This document shows positions 36,233 to 48,440 of a stretch of DNA of 64,000 nt, in pieces. Position 1 is the stretch's first letter; every line of letters starts with the position of its first letter. The notes below the pieces were generated by a model. The model was not told the DNA's origin. It saw only the letters and a program-made list of their open reading frames with translations, and searched no databases. A program made the position numbers and the translations under genes. Origin of the DNA: Chionis minor (lineage: Eukaryota; Chordata; Aves; Charadriiformes; Chionididae); assembly GCA_013398295.1 (NCBI GenBank), contig VZSF01007808.1, positions 124,001-188,000 on the forward strand. Reading direction: 5' to 3'.

Positions 36233-36479
36233 TTCGACTTCTACATTTTGCCTGCTGAAACGTTTGAAATATAACATGCGCACTGACCGGCTGAGCTGGT
36301 GAACCTGACCTTGCTGCCTTTGCGCTGGCAAGGATTTAAATGGGAATCGTCTCCAAGAAAGGCCTGAAACACTGACCCGTCGTTACATTAACTCCACAAA
36401 CAGCCAGAATTTGTCTTTCTGTTCCAAACTTTACTTCTATGAGCCCTCAGGTCCCCCTCATGCCTTGTGCATTATACAC

Positions 36480-36910
36480 TTTCCATTAACAGATGCCACA
36501 TGTTAACAGCTTTAATAGAACTTATTAGGTTTAATGGGACGGTGGTAGGGAAGTAGCAAACAGAATGATGGATAGTTGCAATTCATCCATTAAGAAAGCT
36601 TACTTTTAAAGTCTTTGTCGGTGTTTTACCTGTGTTTAAAGCATCTCTAAAGTGATCAATTAGCCAAGAACTTTTAAACAAAATTTAAACCTCAGAGCTG
36701 ACTCGCAGACTAACAGAAAGTATGAAAGATAAATGACTTTTGTAGCGCCCTAGCATTTAAGCTAATGTATGTGTGGAGGATAATTGCATCGTTTCATAGG
36801 CTTTCATTTACATAAAAAGGAAATCAGTGCTTGACATGTAACAAAGTTATGTGAGAAATAACTACAATTTGCTGCACTGCACACTAATAAAGTTCTGTTT
36901 GTTTAAAATG
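36480..36910. promoter_or_regulatory. Candidate enhancer-like stretch
   Basis: About 430 repeat-free bases rich in homeodomain-type words (TCCATTAAC, TTTAATAG, GATCAATTAG, GATAATTGCATCG). This is a composition-only call; a true conserved element would be expected to align with other birds and reptiles. Confidence 0.22.
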
Positions 36911-39900
36911 GTTTGTTCATGAGACAGTTGTTTTCACAAACTGATAATATAAGCAAAGGAAAATACTTTATGATCTGTTTTTTTTCTTGTTCACACCAAA
37001 TGCCGTGAACGCTGCACTGAATTTTATAGTGAAATACTCTGGCCTTATACATTCCATAAATAAAAAGTGGCTAGTAATCCACCTTGCAACCAACTTTTTT
37101 CACTGTGAAATCATAGGGAAATGGATCTTGTTATTGTATTTGAATATAAAGCATCATACTTTTTTTTTTGTTTGTTTTATGTTTTGGAACCGTACAACCA
37201 GTTGCCAAATTGAACACTTTCTTTGTATTTCATATTTTTAAAATGACATTTTAAAAACATTTGCCTAGGTTCTTTCTGGTGTTGCTTGGAGCTATTGTCA
37301 GAGATGTGTAAATGTGCGACGATTTGGCTGCCTGTTATCCAAGGAACTTGAATAGTCACAAGCTACGCTCCTGACAGGCTGTAACCCAGGAGGCAAAGCA
37401 AAACACGTTCTCCCTGCTGCCATCATACTGCACCTCATTGCCAGTAGACAGGTTCTATAAGAAAATTATTTCAGTGAGGGTCCGTGATCCCTGACCCACG
37501 TTCAGCTTTTTTTGATTTTTAGCTATATTGTCATTTTGGGCAAATATGTGTATCCGTGTTTCTGGGCACTACCTGCTTCTTGCATGCTGCAAGAGGAGAA
37601 ACAGGTCTTATTGAGAGGCAAAGCTGGTGCAAATTTAAGGAATACATGATTTGGCCACTTTGCGGAGACAAACAGTACCCTTAGGTAGAGTATCAAAAGG
37701 AGAAATGGCCTCAGCTTGCATTTCACTCATCCAGTTCAGTCTTCTCCTAAAGTTTTGGGGAAGTTCAGAGGAAGAACTCTTCAGAGGAATTCAAAGGAAG
37801 AGTTTTGAATTGAGTCACAATCCAGTTATGTGGTTTCGGAACACTGACAGCAAAAGCATCGGTGTATCAGAGTTTAAGACTAATTCCTCAGATTTTCTGA
37901 AAATTATTTTTGTCTTATTTTTCTGAAAGGTGAAATTGTTGCTCTGGATAAGAATGATTTTGTTGTTTAAATCACAGAATATGAGTAAGGGTTTATTTAT
38001 ATCCAGGCAGTTCCTTAAATGGGAAACAATGCACTGGTGTTTGTTCTAATGCATTATTAATTTCAGTCTGCTGGATTTCAGTTCTTCTAGAGTGTGAACC
38101 TATTGTCGAGAAACAGCAGAATTTTGTATACATTTAGGTATATACAGATTCTCAAAGTTTGAAATTATATGATTTGTGCTCTTTGCAATATATTTACGCA
38201 GAACGGTTTGGCTCAGATGGAGCATCTGGTTCTCAGTGTGTTCCTAGAATTAACCTCAGTTTTGGTTTTGACATAAGAAGACCAAGCGACAGAAGGTCAC
38301 GTATTGAGCCTCTGACTCAGCTGGAATGGAGAACCAAGACCGTTCTGCCTGCGTGCCTTTTGCTTGATGGGCTGCAGAGCAGCTCGGTGCCCGTGGAGGA
38401 GAGGGTGCTCGTGCAGGTCACCCCACAGAGACCAGCACAAGAGCGTATGAAGCCAGCGAGGGAGACATGGTGGTCCTTGTGACCTTCTTATCTAGAAAAG
38501 GCCATCTATTAATGGTTAGAAAATGTGCGAGGAACTTCAAGGAGTTCTGTAGAGTGAATTTCTGTGTATCTATGGATATGGTGCACAGAGAAAGGGAGAC
38601 GTATTCACAGGTACGGTCTGTCGTCTGTAGACTAGAGCTGAAGAGCTGTCCATGTGGTTGCAAGAAAATCAAATTCCGTGCAACTGAATCAAACAGTGTA
38701 ACCGCTTCTTTATTTTGGTTTTAAAGGGGAGAGCGGCATGCTGGGACAGCTCTTCAGCTCTGTAAGAGCAACTGCCCTTCTCATGAATGGAAATGTAGAG
38801 ATTTTAGATTTTTTAGCTACATTTCAGCTAGAAATTTGTATCGTAAAATCATACTAAATCATACTACTTTCCCAAAGCAAACCATATTGCTTCTGTGCCA
38901 TATCTGCAAACAATTAGTCAAAAATGGTACTTATTTGAACTGTTATCATCTTAATCTTCCTATGCTAGAAAATTCCTAAACCTCGAGCCAATATTGTGAC
39001 AGTTAGTTTATTATTTGATAACACAGGCATTCTGTATAACAACATTGCTCTGGATGCAGAGTGTCCTTTAATCAAGTGCAGGGCTGGAAACAGAAATCGT
39101 AGCTGCGTCAGTCTCGTAAGTGATAGGAAGTCATCAACACTGATTTGCTCCGCAGAAAGCACATAGTCAATCTAAAACATCTCTTTTTTTCCTCTAGACA
39201 TACCAGCACTCAGAGGCGCTTGCCCTTGCCCTGCCGCTTCCTTTCTGCCCTTCTTTCCCTGTCTGAATGGGAGCAGATTTCCATAGTGCCTGATTAAGGT
39301 AACGTTTACAATTGCATCTAGAATTACTAGAAACAGAGGGGGTCCTTTAGGACATACACGAGTGGACATGAAAGCTATGTGTTAATTTTTGGCGCAGACC
39401 ATGACGTCAATTTGTCATGACTCTGAAATAAAGCACAGTCCGTGGGCCAATTAGCTGTTTCTCTACTATTTTGTCTTTTTTAAAATTTATTCTAACCTCA
39501 CAGCCACTGAGGAGTTTTAGGTAGATGCTGTTCCTTGACTACGGTACTGATGATGTTCATTTCTCTGCTACCAGATTTGCTCTGTCTAGAGGTGTTAAAC
39601 CTTGCAAAGACTGATGACCCGTTCTCCTGCAGAAAACAGGATCCTTGCATACCTCAGAGCCTGACCATTTGAGCCAAAAAATGCCTGCAGTGTGAACGAG
39701 GTCCAGCCTTTGCAGTCATTAACAGCTTTGTAAGCTGTTTGGAACCGTTGGAGGTTTGCTTTGCTTCTCTTAAAACAACAGGAAGTATTTCAAATTAATA
39801 CACAGTATTGTTGATGTAAATTCTACCCAGGGCATGTCAACACCTACAATACTGTCCTCTAATGATACCCCATGCTGTGTGATATGCTTGACGTTTATTG

Positions 39901-40502
39901 GGAACGGCTTCCTTCAATTTATCAACCCCACTTCTCCAGGCCTCGCAGCGAGGGGCGCAGGAGTGCCGCTGATCGTTCTCAGGGAAGAAGAGGAAGCCAA
40001 GACCTGTATGAATGCAGCGTTGCTTCTGCAGGACTCCGCTGTGACAACACTACCAGCAGACCCAGGTTCTCTCCGAGAGCCTGAGGTACTCTGACTGGGG
40101 TTTCTCAGCAGCCGCTGAAGCCGGCAGCGATGCTGAGAGTGTCCATACTTCTGCTCTCCTCTTCCTTTCTCATTTTGGTGTGAGTTTCTCAGCTCTTTTC
40201 TTCTTTAGGTGAACGCATCCAGCCGTGTTTTGCAGGGACAATTGACTCTGTGGTGCCTGGTAGGACATGCTGAGCCAGGCTACACGTCGGGGTTTGGGGA
40301 CCGTGGCTCAGCACTGACCTACCCAGCCAGGGGAAGGCAGCTCCTGGCTCAAGCTGTGTCTGAAATGGTCTTGAACTTTGTCAGAAGTGCTCAGGCTGTG
40401 GCTGAACAAACTCAACCAAGCCCTCCAGCAAAGGTCTTTTGTGTGCAAGCTGATGTGCGAGCCATCCCGCGGGGTTTTGGTGGACCTAGTCAGGGTGTAA
40501 AG
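36911..40502. other. Unique non-coding DNA
   Basis: A T-run lies at 37160-37179. A G/A-rich partial duplication (TTCAGAGGAAG words) occurs near 37765-37810. 39900-40500 is GC-richer and carries overlapping frames. A pyrimidine tract ending in TTTAG at 40199-40208 precedes a 105-codon frame that opens with GTG, but no donor site or protein similarity supports an exon. Confidence 0.55.
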
Positions 40503-40562
40503 TCATGGAATCATACAATGGATTAGATTGGAAGGGACCTTAAAGATCCTCTAGTTCCAAGC
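40503..40562 (-). mobile_element. CR1 LINE fragment, extreme 3' end
   Basis: The plus strand reads CATGGAATCATACAATGG, ATTGGAAGGGACCTTAAAGA and CCTCTAGTTCCAA, the reverse complement of a CR1 3' tail of the AACTAGA-type subfamily. Only about 60 bases remain. Confidence 0.85.
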
Positions 40563-43500
40563 ATCTTGAAACACTTGCTAAGGGGTTTTTTTGGTCAAAA
40601 GTCTTAGAGTTAAAACAGTTGGGCAAACAAGTGCTAAAAGAAAAGAACTACAAATTTAGTGTTAAGCATCCTGTCTTGAAGCCTGGTATCAAATCTGCTG
40701 CTGCAACCAATCTAGCACTCTGGAAATCCTTAAGTGTTGGGTACAAACACTGACGGTCCACATAAGCACCATAAGCCCCAGTGTTTGCTGCAGTTTGGGA
40801 TGGGCACAGCTTTTCTGCACATCCTGAGCTTGGTTAGCACGGAGGAGGTGGGACCCGCACCCAACAGCTCCAGGTGGAGCGGGGCTGTCCTGACGTGGAA
40901 ATTATTCATTTGCTATTTACAGCCCTGGAAATTCCTGCTGATGAATTAAGTTTTGGGATTGCACGGGGCCTTCAGGACATTCCTCCACAGACACATTCTG
41001 TAATAACTGACAACTAACACACAGTATTTTATACTGGTTTGGAAACCAATAGTCTGTAGCTTTCACAGCAGTGTCTAAAAAAATTATTCGCTGCTAAGAT
41101 CCCTCATAAATTTCTATAGCACATTTATGTTCCAAATCTGCATTTAATTTAGTTTTAATAAGACATTTATAGTATAGCATATTCACAAAACACTAAATGA
41201 TTACTAAAACCTGGGGAGGATTAACAACTTCATAACTCATACCGGAGATACCTACACCAGCTATTAACTTGCTTGTAGATAGACTGTCACTGCTGGGCTG
41301 AGACCCTTAAACCAACACCTTCTCTTCCAAAAGAGGGCCTGTGCACCCTGCACCTAATTTCCTTTGCTGCCCTTGACCAGAAGAGCTGATGCAATGGCCA
41401 ACCTCCGCTGAAGCAACGCAAGCTTTACCACTCCGTTGCAGACAGCCGAGATTTCATCCCCCAGATTTCCTCATTTTTTCAAGGCATGTTGCAAGATTGT
41501 TTTAGTTTTAAAGGAAATAGCCTAGACCGGTGCTATAATACTGATACGACTGTGATTGATAGTTGTTTAAGAAACATGTTCTGTGTTTTGCACCCCTGTA
41601 AGGACTGGAGGACTCGCAGAGTGTGGCAGAAATATCAGGGGTCGTGTGGACCTCTGGACTGCAGCATGGTGTCTGCAGTGAAAGCTTGCCAGGCAGCTCC
41701 AGCTGCCTCTCCAGAGATTATGTATGTCATTACCTATACTTATAAATGAAGATAATACTGGAAATCTGTTAAATGACTTAGGCTACACCTGTAGATGCTT
41801 CAAACCAATGACCAGTTCTGCTCTTTGTTTCTCCTTGTGCTTGGTGGGCCACCGGTGGACTCATTTTGCTTCTGCTCTCCATGGTCTGGAATGGCCCTTG
41901 GTACATTAAGACAAGCAGAATTATTACAGGTAAATTATATGGATCTGCCATGTCGGGCACAGATACAGGGTCTTGTGTCCCTGCGGACAAGCAGGACAAA
42001 TTCAGGTCCGTGCTGGACCAGGAGCACCCTGCCAACACATGGCCACTTTTCTCCTTCATAGCAGGAGGATGTATGTGGCTCAGCCCTTCAGCAGGGGAGA
42101 TTTAATAATTTTTATAGTTCTTAACTGAAATGTTTATGGTACAAACAGGCTGAGCTGGTTCTTCCAACTGAGGGTCAGCGGGCATGACTGTAGGGTCAGC
42201 ATTAAGACTGTGGCTGGAATATCCACATTTAGTGTTAAAACTTCATTTTTTAATGGTTTGCATTGAAACATGAGAATATTTCCCTAAGTTGGAGTAGATT
42301 TCTTCAACCCACAAGTACCGCCTAATAAAAAAAATGAAGTGGACAGTAAGTTTTTGTCTATGTATTTTGCACGCTGCCCCATTGGCCACACTCCTATTTT
42401 AACCAATCTGCAACACAATAGACAAAACATGAGAAGTATTAGACAAAATAACGGGGGGAAAACTTAAATTTCCTTGTCAAAATATCTGTTTATGCAATGT
42501 CTCCTGGCGTGTGGCATGAAAAATGGAGACTATTTCTCTGGGCACTGAAGAGGGGACACTGCGCCAGTCAATCAGATCCATTCGAACATGCTGAACCCTG
42601 TCCCACAGCCTGATAACATCAGGTCATTTAATCCTGCAAAATACCTGCTAACAAGTCAGCAAGAGGAAGCTGTTGAAGTGTAGAAGAAAGAGCAATAGCG
42701 TCATTTCACACTGTTCATAAAATAACAATACTTTCCTTTTTCACGTGACCTCGGCACTAAGTAGCATTTCCCTGGCCAAGCTGCAGTAGAAGCCTTTGTT
42801 TAACTGCTGCAACAAGTGCTTAAATTACTCATAAAATATTACCAAGGTTTGACAAGTTTATCTAGCAGTACCATTGAGATCTTCAACAACGGTGTTTCTG
42901 CGGTGAAAAGCAGAGCATTTGATACAAGGGTGGATATGTAATTTTTTTAACATTAATAGCGGCTCAATGTGATACTCTCATGCCGTCTGTATTGAACTTT
43001 TCACCACGTCTTCATGTTTACCGGGTTACTGAAGCCTCTGTCTTGCCCGGGAGCGCGGGTTGTGCTGTGTGAGCCAGACACATACTTCCCAGGTTGGAGC
43101 TTGACCGGAATTAACCACGGAGCGGAGGGATGGGCTTTGCTCGAAGCCACGCATGGAGTGGGGCTGGGGCCATGCAGGCAGCGTGGTGGAGACAGGGACT
43201 TGGCAGGGACGGGGATCACAGCCTTTGGGCACAACAAGCATCTCTGCGGAGCATGCAAGCCAGCTGAGTGTCTTTGGCTCATCAATCCCCTCCCTAAAAC
43301 TGCTACTTTTTATGATCCAGGGAAGTTGGGACCATCTAATGAGCACCGCGTAGGTGGCAAGCAGTGAGATTTGCCTCCTGCCTCAGCCACGGGCTCCTGC
43401 CATGAGCTTAGCTGGCCGCTTAGCTGTCCTGAACTGACACAGCCATAAAACTGGTTTTATTAGGATATTGTGGTGTAAAGGATCATGCTGGAAGCTAAAA

Positions 43501-43596
43501 ATAACTGGAAGCCAAAAGGCAGGCAGCGCCTTACTGGAGCAGGCTCAGCACATCCGCGTGCAGGAGCACCACAGCGTTTGGTCCTTGTCCAACCAA
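40563..43596. other. Unique non-coding DNA
   Basis: No repeat family or exon is recognised. 42590-42960 is AT-rich and repeat-free. 43020-43240 is slightly CpG-richer, which explains the frames of about 100 codons on both strands there. Confidence 0.6.
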
Positions 43597-43636
43597 ATCA
43601 TAGAATCACTTGGGTTGGAAGAGACCTTCAAGATCA
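43597..43636 (-). mobile_element. CR1 LINE fragment, about 40 bases
   Basis: ATCATAGAATCACTTGGG then TTGGAAGAGACCTTCAAGAT on the plus strand is the reverse complement of the CR1 3' terminus, with the same wording as the copies at 21784, 51455 and (diverged) 58329. It is an extremely short 5'-truncated insertion. Confidence 0.93.
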
Positions 43637-44309
43637 AAGGCTTAATTTAAATGCTAAATAGACAATTAAAATACTACTGTTGGCAGATACGCAACCAGTA
43701 GTAACAAAGTGGGTACCGGAGAAGAGAATTTGGGGTGAAAACCTGGCATGGGTGGGTGGTGACTCAGTGCTGCTGCTGAGGGTCTGAAATGCCACAGGTT
43801 TTCGGTTCCGCTGCCTGCTTTGTAGCTGGGTTGACACTCAAAACATAGAACTTTGTCTGCTGTGAATTACGATTCAAAGTGGCACCCATAAAGAAACTGT
43901 AAGCACGTTTTCATTTCAACCCGTTGGAAAGACAGGTCTGGACGGCTCTAACTAGAGACTAAGGTCCCTTCCCAGGCGGTGAATGCAAGTAATTCAATAG
44001 ATTCATTGCAAAGAGCTTGGGTGAAGAACTAATATTAACAAAATTTTTTCATTAACAAATCTTTCTAGTCCATTAGGATTTACTCATGCATTCAACTTCC
44101 ATTACTGTCTACGGTTTCTGAAATTCCATTCTTTGATTTTCTGGCTTGAACCCCTGGAGGAGGGAAGGAAGGCTACGATGAGGCATCTTTTAGCCTGTTG
44201 AGGCTTTTTTTTCTCCTTTAAAGAAAGAGAGAAATTAACATTGTGTAATGTGCCCACATGAGGAAGTCTCGGGGCTTGGGACAAGCCAGTTCAGCCAGTT
44301 AACAACAGA
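43637..44309. other. Unique non-coding DNA
   Basis: Nothing recognisable was seen in this stretch. Confidence 0.6.
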
Positions 44310-44720
44310 TTGCTTTCATTGCTTTGGCATGTCAGTGATTACTCTAATGCTGAGCTCTGGTGGGGGCTGGACAATGATGGCGAGTGCCTGAAAACTGGCC
44401 CCCAATTCATTATTCTCCGCAAGCACAAAGGTCAAGCGCCCGCGCCCCGTTGATTGGGCACCTTACGCAAAGTGCATGTCCTGGGAGGAGCCCCTGACAT
44501 CTTTGATTTTTCCCACACGCAAACTGTTGGTACAAGATGTAATCTGGGAATGAAAGGACCGTGGACAGGATGATTGGGGACAGCTGCTCCCCAGCGGCCT
44601 CCAACAGCCCGAGCACTAAATACCCTCCGCTTTCCATGGCCTCGGGACAGGAGAGATGTCAGGCTACAAAGAGGCACAGATGGAAGTGAATAGGATTAAG
44701 CAGTGCTGATTAACTATAAG
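44310..44720. promoter_or_regulatory. Candidate enhancer-like stretch
   Basis: The stretch includes ACAATG (44371-44376), AAAGGTCA (44427-44434, a nuclear-receptor half-site word), a TTGATTGGG inverted CCAAT word near 44450-44458, and a CpG-containing core CGCCCGCGCCCCG. It is repeat-free. Regulatory function is inferred. Confidence 0.25.
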
Positions 44721-45439
44721 TATTTTTTCAGTAAGGTAATGGTACTTAAAAAAAAAAGGGAGGTGGGGATAAAAGAAGGAGCATATGCCCTCACCAGCTT
44801 CTCCCATCCATCATTTGAGGATGACCAAGGCTGTGCCTGAGATGGGTCACCCGTGTCTGCGGGATCATCCCTGAGGAACTTTCACTTGTCTTTGAAGAAA
44901 ATGAGTCTTGAAGCAACCCTCCCTGCCCTGCCTCTGCTGCTTTAACAATTAATAGAAGAAGACACGGTACAGATAGATCTCAAACGCACTTGAGTTAGCA
45001 GCGATGACTCTAGTAGATTTTGGATCAAGTCTAGGCAGTGCAAGAACTTCTCAATTTTTTTAACTAAAGCACATGGGCATTTTTTCATTTCTTCTGCAGG
45101 CAGAGGTGATTCCAGCAGGGGTTCACTGCTTCCCTGCTAGCTCTCCTCTGGTGGTAACAGCCATGCGTGGATAAATCCTGCTGGCTCCACTCTAAGTGGG
45201 AAGACTCTTTGTTCACCACACAAGGTTCTCCCAGTTGAATTCCTTTTATCAAAGCTTAGATACAATAAAGATGGATGAAGAATAAACATAGCTTTTGCTT
45301 GATTCCCTTCTGATGTAAGTGGATGACATTCAATTTTTTTGTAATCTGTTGCTTTGACACTATAGTAACAGCTCTTAAACCTCAAGAGGCAGAAAGGTAC
45401 GTTTGAAAGAACGGTATGGAGAATCCGTAGTGTTGTGAT
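44721..45439. other. Unique non-coding DNA
   Basis: A short A-run lies near 44748. No exon or repeat family is recognised. Confidence 0.6.
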
Positions 45440-46110
45440 CAGACATCTATGGAAGAGATTTCCAATGTGCAGAATAACTGAACTGGTTTCTGATGTTTTG
45501 ATTAATCTGTGTCACATAATGGAATTTGGCTCAGGCCGCCATTTAATTTCAATTAATCTAGAATACATGTTTTCTATTGGCACGTTCTATGTTATCTGTC
45601 TCCCCTCTCAACAGCTTTCTCTCTGCTCATGAGGTTCTGCAATGCTCTGGCTGTCAGCAAAATCTGATATCGAAGTGGTGATGCCATATCTCGTTAAATT
45701 TCTATTGCTTGTGTCAATTCTCCCCACCCCCTTGAATAACCAATTAGATCAGAACCAGCCTACACATGTTTTAATCAGGCCCCGCACTGCAGATCAGTTG
45801 TACGCTACCCAGTTGCTGCTGCTGCTCTCAAACCTTCCTCCCACTTCCCCATATACTTAAAGGTTGCACAGGGAAGACTGAGCTAATCCGAAAGAGAAGA
45901 AATTTCCAACTCCATTAACTTTACTGTAACCGGAGAAAACTCTTTCCAGATTGTTTGTGGGCAAATTGCTCTTGCTAATGGCTGGAGTGGAGCTGGCAAT
46001 GTTGCCTTTCCTACTGCCGCCAACCCTCCACCTATTCACATGTGGCCCTCGCTTTGCAGCCCTTCTTTTTAATCGCATAAAAAAAGAAGCCAAGGCAGCT
46101 CCTTTCAAGT
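45440..46110. promoter_or_regulatory. Candidate enhancer-like stretch with paired ATTAATC words
   Basis: ATTAATC occurs at 45501-45507 and 45552-45558, separated by GGCCGCCATTTAATTTC. Further words include CAATTAGATCAG and CCATTAACTTTAC. There are no repeats over 670 bases. The call rests on composition and motif words only. Confidence 0.25.
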
Positions 46111-48069
46111 TCCGCAAGAAATGGGTTGGCTTTAACAAGGGGTTTTTTTCTGTGAATGCAGCATTTCTGTGCCTGAGACGGTGAAGTTCAGCTTAGCGAT
46201 AGGATACTGGTTGTTCAATAAAATATAGTCTGGTTAAAAAAATAATACCAAACCACTGCAAGCACACAGATGCTGCCGTGCTAGGATGCCACTGAAATAC
46301 CGGTGAACTATTCTCTTGGCCGTTTTCCCAATACTACCAGCTCGCCCTGATGACTTTGGGGATGAAGTATTTAGTGAATGGAAATGAGACGATGAGAACA
46401 TTTATCCTGCCTTCACTAGAAAATAGACATCGGCCAATAATGTCCACCCGTCTGGTCTCCTCTGTGCAAGAACATGGGATGCACTGAGGCGCATCCCTGA
46501 GGAACACGCTGGATGCTGCCAGGGCGCGGGCAGACAGGCAGCAGCAGCAGTTCTGCTCCTTCTGTGGCTCCTCTCTGTTCACGGCTTGGTTTGTCTGCCT
46601 CACGTCCAGAGAAGGTGGGACATATTTACTGCTTTCCAAATGCTCTCTTTTTTAATTATTAATTTTGTGTTGGCAAAGGAAAGTGCGATTTCGTAACCAG
46701 GCAATCAGCTTTTTTGGGTTTTTTGGGGGAGGGAGGGTACATAAAAATAGCTAATCAAGTGAAAGTGCAGTTTTTTCACTGAGCAAATACAAGTTTATTT
46801 GCATCCTACAACTCCACTGCCAGTGATGTGCTGGCTGGCTCTGCTGGCTGTCTGTGAAGGATGACAGTGGTGTGAATCTCCAGCCTCTTGTCCCCAATGT
46901 GACATCCTAGCGTGGCTCACATCTCCTTATTCTCATTACGCAGTAATATTATGGTTTGCAAATAAGATACTTACCCAGAAAGTGAGTTGCTCCCTAGGGG
47001 ATGGGGATGTGTGACAAGAGACACTTTCAAGAGGAGAAGTGCTGTTTTCATGAACTCAAGTGCTGCACTCACGAGTGTGTAGTAGTGGCTGGTTTGATTC
47101 TGCGTTTGTACATGAATTTGTACTTCCACCCTGAAACTGTTCAACCACCTCAGAAACTTGGTTTCCTCCAAGTTCTGCTTTGTCGGGTGCTGGGAAGCAA
47201 CAGTCGGCTCCTGCAATGCTGAAAAACAAGCACAGAAAATCTCAGTTGGCATAATTATCATCAAAGCCCTGGGTATCTGGCTTTGCTGTATTCCAGCTGG
47301 AGGGAAGTAAAAATGGGGAGTTTTGTTTAAAGTACACGTCATGGACATAGCATGGAGGGAACGTGCCTGAACAGAAACTGGGAGAAAAACAACTCACGCA
47401 CACATCTTCTGGGGAGGCTGGGCGGTGGTTTCAGACTCAAAGTCAGTAACTTTGATCCCATTCTGTAAATAAACATGACAAACTCAGCGAGGCATCAAGA
47501 TTACAGACCAAAGACGATTGCAGATGTAGGGGCAGTTACTTTTAAAGTCCTATAAATGTGGAGGTGAGACCTCTGTCACCAAATACACTGTTGTCCAAAG
47601 CAACACAGGATTTCCAAAAGGCTGTTGGCGTTAAAGCTGCAGGAAAAATGTAAGACCTCCGTAGAAACCTGTGAATAAAGTACATTCCCCACCGTGCAAT
47701 GGAACAACTTCCAATTTCTGGTTAAACCAGGATGAGTTTGTATGTTCGTTCTTTGTACGTTCATGAGTTCAGTGCAGGCAGAATCCCCAAATTACTACGC
47801 TATTCCCCAGGAATTCACAGCCACTCCACTTGGGACAAAAAATATAATTCAGTTGGACTAGCTGATAAGATTTCCATCTGGAATTGTGATTATTTTGTCT
47901 TTATTATAAGAGGTCCAATGATAATTTTCCCCTTACCTGAGAAGAGAAAAAGGCCAGCAACTTCCACAGCTCTGACTCTCAAAGTATCTTTCACTTTACC
48001 TCCTCATTGGAAATGCCATTCCCTGACCAAGCGGATGATTTTAATGTCGGCCGGATTTTGAAAGGCAAC
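46111..48069. other. Unique non-coding DNA
   Basis: A G-quadruplex motif lies at 46716-46737 and an ATTTGCAT word at 46797-46804. No exon or repeat family is recognised. Confidence 0.6.
46716..46737 (+). other. G-quadruplex motif
   Basis: G runs of 3, 5, 3 and 3 are separated by loops of 6, 1 and 1 bases. This fits the canonical pattern; folding is not shown. Confidence 0.55.
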
Positions 48070-48440
48070 AGACCCATCATTGGTTCCACACAGCGTCTGG
48101 GGAGCAGTCAGAGCAAGTGGAGGATTAGAGCAGAGTAAGTTAATAAGCTTAATAGCATGATTATTTGTATATCATATTGTATAATGCTTATTTATTTATA
48201 GACAATTTAAGATCATGAAGTCATGTTTACTACTAAACCTGCTACTTCAGCTCTACAAAAATCCATCTTTTATTTATATAGGTATGTATGGTGGACACAT
48301 GGACGCCTTACTCCAGGGAAAGGAAACCTCCCACTGTGTCTAATTTGTGATAAAGCATTCAACAGTTCATTATTGTGTTTAATTTTGCCGTTTAGAAAAC
48401 AAAATGTCCTTAATCAGACAGGTCAGGGACTGTTTGGAGC
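48070..48440. promoter_or_regulatory. Candidate enhancer-like AT-rich stretch
   Basis: AT-rich, repeat-free, with TTAATAAGCTTAATAG, GATTATTTG, TTCATTATTGTGTTTAAT and CTTAATC words. It could equally be plain AT-rich intergenic DNA. Confidence 0.18.

Noticed and set aside
43970..43990. GCGGTGAATGC word resembling part of miR-124
   Set aside because: The seed AAGGCAC is absent and no precursor hairpin is visible.
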